From Triops longicaudatus (Eukaryota; Arthropoda; Branchiopoda; Notostraca; Triopsidae), in contig JAGQDJ010000086.1 in the NCBI GenBank assembly GCA_022885665.1, forward strand, positions 62,001 through 126,000: 64,000 nucleotides of DNA, given 5' to 3'. The notes under the pieces were generated by a model that was not told the origin of the DNA, made no database searches, and worked only from the letters and a program-made list of their open reading frames with translations. Each line of letters opens with the position of its first letter. The stretch's first letter is position 1. A program made the translations under genes and the position numbers. This document shows, piece after piece, positions 38,401 through 49,700 of this stretch.

Positions 38401-38544
38401 ATCGTCCAGGGCTTTCTGGGTAGAAGTACATTAGCCAATAAAGGACTTGGTAGTTTCTGATTATAGCCTCCCATCACGTCGCTTTTTTTTCGCAAAAGCG
38501 CTGCTGGCAAATGAAAACTGCACTGAAGTTGTAAACAAACTTCA

Positions 38545-38700
38545 CTTAACCTGAACTACACATAAGTTTGCCTAATTAAGCTAACCTAATGTAAACTAAA
38601 TTAACGTTATTCAGCTTAACCAACTAGCTAAACTAACCTAGCCCATGTTGACAGACCTACCTAACTTATACAGCCTAACTTATGTAGCCTAATCTCAGTG
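38545..38700 (-). repeat. Degenerate TTAGGT-type block (C-rich on plus strand)
   Basis: CTTAACCTGAAC, CTAACCTAATG and CTACCTAACTTA words cluster here. Confidence 0.5.
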
Positions 38701-40068
38701 GTCTAAAATAAGGTTACACCACGGTGTGTAAGCGAAGTGGAAGCTGAAAACCGAAAAATGCCGTGACTTATGCAATGAAGACAAGAGGCTTTAGAACAGA
38801 AAGTAGAGGATGCGCATGTTTGCAAGACTTCTTTGAAGCAGAACTGCATAAATATAGCATTGTTAAGTCTACATTGGATATGTTGCTTCAACAATGAATT
38901 GTCTGCTAGAATGTTACACATTGCGAACAGTAGTTTATTTTTTTTTATAGTGGAAATGTCAGGTCGTTGATATGCACCGTACGAAAACAAGACAAGGATC
39001 TGTGTTGGTACCGTGACGTTGGTGCGACATGACATTGGACGATTTTTCTTCTCATCTTTCCATTATGTCAATCGAGATAAGGGCATGAAAGGTGCGACGA
39101 TAGCTTTGAGGACTTTAGGTAGTGGAGTGGGAACCGTTCCTTAGGCTTTTCCTTGCGTGTGTAGAGAGAAAACGTTCAACGGTTGTATGAGAAAATCGGG
39201 AATTGGGTTTCAGTGTTAGTACAGATGGCTGGAGGGAGGACGATAACAATTAGTGGTAGAATTTATGTGGCAGTTTTGAAAGATTATTTTTAGTTACTAT
39301 GGTTCCTGACCTTCCCTTTTAGTGTGCTCGGTGCCATTGTAGAAGACAGCTTCGTGCTTCAAAGCCCGTGAAGCACAACCACAAGCGTATGTGCTGTGAT
39401 TCGCAGGTGTGTGTCGTGGAAGTCAAGGCCGTGTACCGCGTAAGTCGCGATTAGTCCCATTGTTTTGCGTACGCTTACATAACCGCGTAACTCGAGGGCC
39501 AAGTACATTTCCTCTCAATAGGCCATGTTCTTTAAATCAGAAAATGAAGGGTCGCAGATAAAGCATTGGCACAAAGCGAAGGAAAACTGTAACACGTTTT
39601 CTCGTGTACTTTGTTCACACTCGAACGGCTTACCTTGGATCGTACGCTCCAAGTGTCTTCCTGGCGAGAACAATGGTAAACAAGTTTTGGTGTGTGACAA
39701 CAATCGTGATTGGAAGCAATCTACCCGAGGTTATGTGATTTCTTTTCCGTGTATTTGATATTTACTTTCCGTTACCATTGCCTAATTGGCACTTGGACAA
39801 CCCCGAATGTCTTTTCCTCCCGAGTGATTATCATATTGCAAGGTATCTGTGATGTATTCATGGCGTAAAAACGTCTTTTCAAACTTTTTCCCGTTTTAAA
39901 GGGAAGAGCAGCTTCGGCGTGAAGCAAACTTGGCTCATTTTTTATTTACGAAGCAATTTCAAGTCCCGAGACGTCAAAAGAAAAGGCAGTCGTTTTCAAC
40001 ACGCTGCTAACATTTCACCTTTTTTCCTGAAGATTTCTTTCACTTTTTGTTATTTTTTATTGTTGTAG

Positions 40069-40161
40069 CTCCCGGAGAAGCCCATCTTCCACTCGCTGCT
40101 ACTCGAGCACCGCCTTCTTTACATGAGTTACAGGCTAATTAGGAACCGAGAGAAACACTAG
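40069..40161 (+). CDS. Candidate terminal coding exon, unrecognised
   Basis: A pyrimidine-rich acceptor (TATTTTTTATTGTTGTAG) is followed at once by 30 in-frame codons, LPEKPIFHSLLLEHRLLYMS and YRLIRNREKH, then TAG. The base composition is richer in GC than the flanks and the translation looks like a real helix. No upstream exon or family is identified, so it may be chance. Confidence 0.25.
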   Translation, partial: LPEKPIFHSLLLEHRLLYMSYRLIRNREKH

Positions 40162-41224
40162 CAAGTGGACTTGCACTTCCACTTCCCAACAGCCCCTTTT
40201 GTTAGTGCTTTAACTCTTGTCGCCATCCACATCTGGTGCTTTTTCGCCCCCTTACCCCCCTTTTTTCCCAGTCGCAGACACATGTGTAAAGTACTACAGT
40301 TTCGCCATTGAAACGTGGCTGAAAAGCATTTGATTTTTCTGCTTCTTTTTTAAAACCGATTTATTTATTCCTTAAAAGAACTTCGTGTATCAAACATACT
40401 TGTTTAAGTGCATAAAATCACACCTTTAAGTCAGTGTACACTTCACGTTCTGGTACAGAAATGAAGTGTCTGCCCTGCACGTCAAACACATTCATACCAT
40501 ATATTCACAAATACACGCTGGCTGGACTAGCCGGGTAACGTAGACACGCTCCTAAGGGAGGTTTTACAGCGGTTGTCTATCGTCTGCTTATGCAAATGAG
40601 CTGACAGCCTTAGCCTAGCCTTTTGCTTGTGTTGTGAATCTCGTGAAGCAAAAAAGATTTGTTTTTCGTAGAAGCATTTTTTTTGTTAAAGCATTAGAGA
40701 GAACCCTGACGTCAGAAAGCGACAATGCAAGCGTGACTGTCTCTCTGTGCGTGTGTTGTGTATGTGTACAGTATGTTTAGGATCAAGAGTTCAGGACATA
40801 TCGACGCTCGGCAGCACTGTTTTGGCCCACGGTTTTAAAACCAATATAGTCTTATTCCCATTTTTCTCTTTGCATGGGCTCATTTTTTTGGGTATTATTG
40901 GGGTGGAAGTGGGTAACAGAACACTTAATAGTATTTCAGTAGATAGGAGCTATTGTGTGTTAAGAGTGAAGGCATTTTGAATCGTAATATAAAGAAGAAA
41001 TCCTCTTACCCGCTCATACATAAGTAAAAAATGAAGTAACAATTTTGGATTAATAGCTGTAATGTCTGTTAAATACTTACTTACAGTGATTTGCAGCTTA
41101 TTCTGTTTGATATTGGGATTAAAAGGCGATTTGTTTACTCAGACAAGGATTCGAGCACTTCGAGACCGGATAACATGGCTTCTCGGTGTTGTTCGGGAAT
41201 GTAAGCCAATGTTTTCACAAGACG

Positions 41225-41585
41225 TCTAGTTAAGTTTAGTAAATGTACCTTGTACCTCCTTGTACCTAATTTAGGTTAACGCACCTTACGTTACTTTTTT
41301 ACGATATTTAAGTCAATCTAGAGTACAGTAGCTTTGTGTCCTGAATTGAGGCTAGTTCTGTTGAGTTACGTTGAGCCAACATGGGTTATGTTAAACTGTT
41401 TTTGACTATAATAGGTTGGTAAAGTTAGGCTAAGCTTGATTCGATTACTTAAAGTTTGGCTGAGTTAGTTAAGTCAAAATAGATTCATTTTTGTTTCATT
41501 CAGCTAAGTTGAGTTAGGTTAGTTAAAGTAGATTTTTGGATTGGGTTTAACCTAGGTTAAGTTAGGTCCTGGTTAGTTTAAGATG
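41225..41585 (+). repeat. Degenerate TTAGGT-type block (G-rich on plus strand)
   Basis: TTAAGTTTAG, GAGTTAGGTTAG and TTAAGTTAGGTC words in plus orientation. Confidence 0.5.
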
Positions 41586-43013
41586 CAGCAGTTACCCACC
41601 TGAAGTGCTTTCAGGACGAAAAACTAAGAGACGTTAAAACAGAAAAGCACTAAAAATTTCAGGTATATTGTACTAGACATGAAGAAGTTGAATATTTTGT
41701 AAGTTTTGTAAACTTGAAACAAGTTTAATAAGATAAGTTATTGAAGGTAATTAGGAAGTTTTTGAAGGTAGAACCAGCCAAAAAATTCAAAGTATTTTTC
41801 GATCCTTTTACTAGTGTTTTTTTTCGGAAAAAATGAGGAGCAATTGACAAATGAAAGTAAAAAGAGAAAATCAATCACGTCGATATCTCTTGAATGAGTA
41901 ACACTGTATTGTGTTGATGTTGAGTTACTGAAGTTCAGTACTTTAATACAGCTATATTTTAACATTTTTGGATCATTTTTCAGTTCCAATTGAAACCAAT
42001 TTGCCTTGTGTTCTTTAACAGCTATTCTTTCTTATTTTTTTTAAGCGGTTTCGAACTACGCACGGTGAATTATGGCCAAGTAACGTGAGGAATAAGTGAA
42101 AAATTTGATAAAAGTTATTAAGTAGTTTTTATGAATCTCAATAAAAGGAAACTTTAATTGAAATGTATACCGAAAGGCTTTGTAAATGAATAGAACCACC
42201 AATAGCTGAAAGCCTAGACAGGTATCAAATGCAAGGCTTTTAATTTTTATTAAAGGATTTCTCAGCAGTCGTTTTACATGGCTCTAGAATGTTAGCTTTA
42301 ACTCTGTATCGTAATTGGATTACGGTGTACGCTGACGTTTACTTTGTCGCATTACACGTCGTCTTACATACACAGAGAATACTGCCACATCCAAGGAAGC
42401 TAGCTTGACAATAGTGGCGAATAGACCTGGCTCCCTGTTGCTTATATTCCATACTATCTCTACATCAGTCGAGACAGCATTACCGCAAATCTTGGTTTTA
42501 CTCCAGTGGCTCTTCTTTACGATCGTCGGGAGTATTAATAGTAAATAAGCATGTGAGAACACACGTAAATGCAGTATACTACGTCTCATCAAGACCGAAT
42601 TTGAGTGTTTTCCCATCAGGTGTAAATAAAATCTCCCCGTAAGATAATCAAGGAAACAATAATCGATACAAGGTGTAAAATTTATGTCGAGTCTCACGTA
42701 TTGATTTGTTTAGCTGTGCAGAACTACTTCGCTGGAGAAAAATGCAAGGCAACTAAGGGAGCTAAACATCAGAGAATTTATTTACTGTAGTTACGGTTGT
42801 TTTAACGTTCACAACAAAGCTTTATACACGTTGACACGTCTCATTAACCGCCCATTAATCTCTTTTTTTTGTTGTTCTTTTTGATAGAAGGATTTTATGA
42901 TTCCAAGCCTTTGGGGAAAAAGGCAAGGAGGAGTAGTGGGTTGAGAAGTTTGGGAATTCTTCTTGACAATGGCTTGGGAATGATTTGGTAACGCCCCTCT
43001 GTGTGTAACCATT

Positions 43014-43707
43014 ATGACGTCGACCACGAGCGAAAATAAGCGGAGTAAGGAACGTGGTGAGAACCGCGGCAAGAGCGGGTCCAACGGCCACAACCTGGCC
43101 AGCCAGCCGAGGGACGGGAAGGGCAACAAAGAAAGTTGCTTGGCCAGCGAAGAAAGCAGCGGCAATCATTCCAGCGCTGTGGAGCACGGCAAAGAGTCGA
43201 AACGCGCCAACTTGGCCGACAACAAAGACGTAGGTAAGGACAACAACAGCGTCATGAGTAGTGGTAGCAGTGGCAGTGGCGGTAATGGTGGTGGTGGGCG
43301 TAGCACGCCGCGCAAAACACGCGCTGAGAGCCAGCAGCAGAAAGAAGCGCAACAATCGAGCCCGACCACGCGTTCCAGACGCAACAATGCCGCTCAGCTG
43401 CTCGCCCTCAATGGACATACTAACGCCACGCCCCCTATGGTGACGGCCAGCAATGATGAAGAGTCCAATCAAGCCGAAACGGCCATCAGCACCAACGAGG
43501 ACGATAAAGACAAAGAGAAGGACAACAAAGACAGTGTTAGCCATGGAATTTCTGAAAATCCAGAGGAAAACGACGCCGTAGTTGAGGACTTATGTGTTAC
43601 TGTCGCCGGAAAGAAAGGGAATATCCGCGGAAGAGTGTGGCGCACCAAGAAGGGGGAATACTTGCGGTACCACTGTATTGACGATGGAGAGGATTATCGC
43701 CCCGGAG
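43014..43707 (+). CDS. RERE: Atrophin exon 1: N-terminal low-complexity region and start of BAH
   Basis: 231 codons plus one base (phase 1 donor gtagga). A Ser/Gly run (SSGSSGSGGNGGGG) precedes a basic stretch (RSTPRKTRAE, TTRSRRNN) that could serve in nuclear import. Acidic Asp/Lys repeats (NEDDKDKEKDNKDS) follow. It ends in YRPG, which joins exon 2 as YRPGDAVYIES, the RERE BAH signature. Reading on into the intron adds 26 codons before a stop at 43788. Confidence 0.93.
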
Positions 43708-46700
43708 GTAGGAACAATGATGATAACAAAAATTTAGACAGTAATCATGATACGCAATTATATTTATTTATTGCTATACGTAATAATTAATAGAGAATAA
43801 AAGATTAGTAAGTACTTCCTGAAACGATTTTAAAAGAGAACGCGGTTGATTTTTTATACAAAGTGCGAAATCAAGAATGGGAAAAAATAAGAATTATGTT
43901 AAGTAAACAACACAATACAATTTCATTTCAGCAAAACCCGGTTGTAATGAAATATCAGCGTTTAAGAAGTATGAAAAAAGCTTCCAGATCTGTGAATACA
44001 GCAGTACTCGGAACATGACAAAGGGGCAAATTTGCAAGCAAAACGCTTGTAACAAATCTTGCCGAATTCCAGGAATGTCAAGTCAGAACGATTAGAATTG
44101 AAAGCAAGAACGATTTTCAGAGGGTCAATTCAGTTAATTGTAAAACCATAAAACTTGAGTAAGATTACTTACTTTTAGATTTTCTAATATAACTTGAGTT
44201 CTTACGTGGAGGAGGTTTTTAAAGTTTTTAGAGTTGTTCTTGTTAAGCTAAGTTACTTTCAGATTCAACAATTTCTAGAATTCCATTAGCATTGGTCAAA
44301 TAGGATGGAGCGCTTTCGAATAAGCGACCGCAACTAAATACTGTTCAACTGTTTGCTAAGGATGATCATTTGAATGCTTTAAGTAACGCAAAAAAATTTG
44401 TCAAAGTCCCTTTGTCTTTTAATATTTCCGACTAATGACCACGTAAACCCACGTTTTAGTGCTCCATATAGCACTTGTGCAACTGGAGTATGGTAGCTGT
44501 TTGATAATCATGTTGGGTTAGTTAGGATCTGTTGTTAAGTTAGGTAACTTTAGGTTAGGTTAACAAAGCCTCGTAAAGTGAAATTATTGAAGTCGTCAAG
44601 TTTGGTTTAGATAGTCAATTTAATTAATGTTAGGCTCTGTTCGGTTAAATTACATTAGTTGCGTTAGCTCAGTTTAGGTTAATTAAATTTCTTTCAGATG
44701 TTTCAATTGAGTTAGGCTAGATTAGGATAGTTGAGTTAATGCTATGCTGTTTTTGTTAGATTAAGTTACATTAGTTGAGTTATGTTAAATTAAATTAGCT
44801 TACTTTCTTTAAAGTATCTCAGATGAGTTAGGTAGGCTGGGATAGTTAATTTATGCTAAATCTAGTTAGGTTAGTTAAATAAAGTTATATTACATTAAGT
44901 CACATTATGTAATGATTTTATGTCAGTTAAATCTTACATTAACCGAGTTCGGTTAAGTTAGGCTTATTAAGTTAGATTATGTTTGATAAGCTCGATGACG
45001 TTAGGCTAGGTTATTTGGTTCAAGGTACGTAAATTCAGTTAGGCTCACTTTTGTTTGGGTAGTGAATGAAGCCTAACTTAGATTAGGTTGGTCAGTTGGG
45101 TAACTTTAAGTATGATTCATTAGTTAACTTGAATTTCTTCCGAGTGATCTTTGCTTTTGTAAGATAGTGGTGATTAATTCAAGTTAGGTTAGGATAAGTT
45201 AGCTGGGTTAATTTATATTATTTCAGTTGTATTAGGCTACTTTTTAACGTATGTATTTTGGAATTATTATGTTATGTTAGGTATGTTACTTCAAGTTAGG
45301 CTAAGGCGAGTTTGTTAAACAACGTTCAGTTTTTCTAGGCAAAAGTACTTGTGAAACAAATAAACAAACAAATAAAATAAAAAAAGTTGATAGAGTGGAG
45401 TACTGAACAAACCGCGAAACTTTCTGATACGTGTGTCTCGAACAAACAGATTTTACGAAACATCCCCACGACACCAAGTTTGTTATAAAGGTCTTTATAG
45501 AGGGGTTCTGTTTTTAACTGTAATAACAGAAATGACTAATAAGAAAATGCGTCATAGATCGAAAGTTTGAAATTCAGGAACAGTTGATAAGTGATTCCGA
45601 GTCATTAAAATGGTAATTAGCACCGTGTTATTAAACTGGGAGCCCAACATGAGAAAGAGAGGGTTCTTTCAAGGTGGAGGAACATGGTATAGACATATAA
45701 AGTACACACATACCTGGCTGGTCTGTGTTGTCTGGGATGCGAACAACGTTAACGGAAACGGGTGGTTTTAGAGGGAGGTTTCGAGGGGAGGCTAAAGGCA
45801 GCGAGAAAAGGGGGCGGAAGGTTTGGTAAAAGGAAAGGTATCGGTGTCTTGGTGTATCTGTTTGCTGGGAAGTTTTTGGTTTACGGCCTTCCATGTCAAG
45901 GGTATTACGGTAGAAGTACTGTAGAGCCTATACTATTAGATTTTGCGGCTCTATGGGTGTATGTCTGCGAGAGATAGAGTGAGAAAAAAAAACGCATATC
46001 AGGAAAATTGGATGGGGGAGAAAAAGGCCCAAGTGCGACATTTTATCGATTGGTGGAACTACGGAGTATCACGGAGTATACAGAGTGAATGAAAGCCCCC
46101 TCCCCCCTTAAAAGAGGGTTCGAGGACAAATTGATGAAGCTATCAGTATTTCCAGGTGGTTATTTGATCCCTGAGAGGGGTTTGCTTTTTTTGCAAAGCG
46201 CTTCCTTATTAGCGTATTTGTGTACCGTTTTAATCAGCGGTTTAGTATGCAAGCTGACGGCGAGTTTCGCCGTTGGAGTTTATATAGACCGGGATTAAAC
46301 CCCCTCTTAAAGTCTTTCGACAAGTTTTGGGCTGTAAAAGTGGACTTGTTCAATGGCCTGGAGGAGAAATAATGGTAGTATTTTAAAAGGTTATTTGCTT
46401 GGATTTCATCTGCGAGACAAAAGTTCGTCCGTTCGTGAGTTGTGCTGCAGTAGTCGCTCGAAATGCAGAGCTAAAGAACCAGACCAAGTACGGAGTAAAC
46501 GGTAGTTGCCTACCAATGAAAAGTTGGACCAGAGATATGTACTTTTCATTATTACGCCATTCCATTGCACTAGGATTTAGCATTGTCGTTTGGAGGAAAA
46601 ACGAAAATATGGGCTATCGTACAAATGCGTGCGAATTCGTTATCAGCTCTGTTTGGCAAAACTATGCAGTATCGTCACTGAAACTTCTTCCAAATGCTTT

Positions 46701-49700
46701 CGTCCACTTGATATCACCCCTTATATCCACCCCTTATAACGAACTAGGTGTCGAAGTATTGTTTGCAAAATAAATCTGCTTTATAATAATTGGCCGACGT
46801 TCTTAGGTTACTCGCACGCCAGAGTTTCTCCAAGGAAATCGTTAAGTTAATAGTCTTTTATATAGATTTGTATGTTTGGTTTGAGGACCAAGTGCCCCAA
46901 AATTCTACAGTTAGAAATGAATATGAACATTGTGTGTGACTATGGACTAAAACTTTAAATGGCGTGATGCCAAACGCAGTGGAAGTATTGGTTACTATCC
47001 TGTGACCTCTACATGATACACACGGCTCGCACAAATTTGGTGCCGTCCCGATTAACACCTAGAAAACTTTCATATTAGGGTTGATGAAATTAGAATACGA
47101 GTTTTGACTACACGGCGACTTTGGAATTTTTAGTTGAATCACATGCAAAAGTATTGGCAGACTTGTGAAAACGTATCCAGCAATTTGTGGTCATATGTGA
47201 ATTATTTTCTCATTTTCATATTACGAGCTCATATTCACACCACATTTTCAAAAAAAGCAGTTAGGCTTTAGGCTCAGAAATATTGCAATATTCGATTTAA
47301 AATTAGTGATCTTACTAAATACATGTTAGGCTGTACTTATTATACCGCTGTGTTTACACAACTAACGGAACACGATTTTAGCTACCCAAACATCCTTTAA
47401 GCTAACACGGGTATCGATCGACAAACGAAATTTGTACCGAATCAAGCTTGGAATCGATTTTATTACGAGGACTAATAAATGGTTCAGTCGTAATGTACGA
47501 TATATACTAACTACCTCTCAAGAAAATATGAAAAAAAAAATCATGTGAAAGCGAAGAAAAACGAATGCACACCGCTCTAGGGCATAATGTATACATTTTG
47601 ACCGTTTCGACCCCAATTCTGCACAGGAAGTCTCCTCTTCACCTTTCTTAAGTTAAACTCTGATTTCAGCTCTAAATGGAATATTTGAAGCACTTTCCCT
47701 TTTGTTCCCCAATTTTCCGTCAAGTTAGCACGCTTACTATGTACTTTTACAACTTACTTACTAATGAAGGTAAATCAGACTGTGAAGTTTTAACTAACCC
47801 TTTGTAGTACGGCAAGTACATACAACATTCTGTTCTCAGTACAATGGTCCATGGTACAATGTACGGCAGAAATGTCGAGCTCTAAAGCAAACCGTGTTAA
47901 AGGCAGGCATTACTTAGCAATCATGAAAAAGTCAGGAAGCGTTATGAAGTTTTCATTGTTACTTCATTCTTTTACAGTTGCTTTAATTATAGAAGCAGTT
48001 AGAAGGCTGTTCTATAAATAAACCAGGCAAAGTACTGTAAACACGTTGTACAAGTTGATCAAAGATACTGTAGTGCACTTGGTCGCCATTTTTTACCTCC
48101 TGGGCGCCACGTGCACTGTGCAACGTTTGGCGCTCGGCGAACAATCTATGGAACAGTAATAAACACCTTTTAGTTGTGTAATGTTTATGTAATTTTTATC
48201 TTGAGTAATATGCAGCCACAAAAGTAAATACATTTCCTTTAAGTAGATCACAATTCAGCTTGCACTCCAGCGACGCTGGCGCTACCAGTGGCGCTGACAA
48301 GTGCAACTAAAGGGAAATGTTCGCGTTTCGGCATGCTATGACTGTTCTTCGTCAATGTGATAAAAAAATACCTCTTCTTTTTAATTTTTTTCTGTCTACT
48401 TTTCTTTCTTTTCATTGGTTCTTTTTTGCTATGTTTCTTAGCAAATTCGGATGAGATTTCTTATAGACTTGGAAATGTTTTAATCTAAAGAAATATCAAT
48501 CTTCAGTGTTCTGCATCTAATGAAGCCCAGGAAAAAAGACAACTAAAAAAAGAGGCATGAAAAAAGGGTCCCGAATTTTTGGCTGTTTAGCGCAAGAACC
48601 CGAAGGGAGTTTTATAGAGGTAGGGTTCGTCGTTACGGTGGCTAAGCGGTTTTTTGCCAATTAACCAAGTGTTGGAAAGACGAGTTTTTGCTCGTGTGAT
48701 GGCCAACCTGCAAATGGCACCGTCGTGACTCGCGTGTCGTGGTGCCCCTTTTACTGCCATGTTGAGTATATACATGTCTCTATGTGTACATTCGTGTGTC
48801 TCTCAGTAGAAGACTTGTCTATACCTTCATAATGAACTTGACCGAAAAACTTGACTTGCCAGGCTATGAATTTTCACTCGGTTAGAGAATTATTCCGAGC
48901 CTGGTACCTTTTAGCATCTCGTCTTTGTCTTTTCTCTAATGGAGGCAAGCCTTTACTCCGTTGTTAAAACTGCTTGCTCACTTGCAGAGGTATAGAATTA
49001 GATGAAAATTAGCTCGTGGAAAGGAGTAACAGCAGCAAGCTGTTCGGTGTTCAACCACCCAACAGTACATCATTATCAGGCAGGTGATGAAAAGAGGATT
49101 AAGCAACCAAGGCTTGTGTCTAGAAAATGTGTACAATGGTCTGAAGTGCGATTTGCAAGCAGAATTATGGCTATAGAAACAAGATAGCAAAATTACAACA
49201 TAAAGAAATTAAGTTAAAAAGGTTAAAAAATAGAAATACAAGACAGTAGCAGTGAAATTAAAATAAATGCCATATAAATGAAGAAGTTGTAAGGATGAAC
49301 GAAAATGAGCGAAAGAGTGAAATTGAAAGCGAAAATAAGGAAGACAAGAAGAGAAAACAAAATAAAAAAAGTAAGTAAAAGAGGTCTGTTAACTCGCAAT
49401 TCCCGAGTCAAAGTCCGTTAGGTCGTCAACCTAAAGCTAGAACAACGACGACGTCCACGACGTCGTCTCACTTGCTTTCCTGTATTAAACGCGTTGGAGA
49501 GAGAAAAAAGTTGTGTCTCGTTGCTACACGGCTGCGTGAACACACTTCCGGCATATATATGAGAGCATCAAAGGGTAAGATTTCGGAGACAACCAGACAA
49601 CTCCCACAAATCGTGTCGTTTATTAATTAAAATAAAACTAATATTATTTCTTTAACCTTTTGAATGGATTTGGGTATTGCACCAATGTTGTGTACCAATG

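Larger units (their letters stand above)
35446..43013. other. Atrophin upstream region, no certain gene
   Basis: Between the large repeat block and Atrophin exon 1. It may hold the promoter and non-coding 5' exons. A 147-codon minus frame at 35873-36316 is lysine-rich and unrecognised, and I do not call it. A candidate short exon lies at 40069-40161. TTAGGT-type blocks lie at 38545-38700 (C-rich) and 41225-41585 (G-rich). Confidence 0.4.

Noticed and set aside
42320..42697. 125-codon minus-strand open frame
   Set aside because: No recognisable motif and no composition change; probably a chance frame upstream of Atrophin exon 1.
42855..43544. 229-codon minus-strand open frame rich in leucine, valine and alanine
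   Set aside because: It is the antisense shadow of Atrophin exon 1, whose Ser/Gly/Asn-rich codons read as hydrophobic residues on the other strand.
46399..46773. 124-codon plus-strand open frame in Atrophin intron 1
   Set aside because: No ATG at its start, no family resemblance, and it lies in an intron of a gene on the same strand. Probably chance.
48587..48775. 62-codon minus-strand frame with a plausible-looking protein (MAVKGAPRHASHDGAIC)
   Set aside because: Short, no family resemblance, no splice partner. Kept only as a note because its composition is slightly richer in GC than its flanks.
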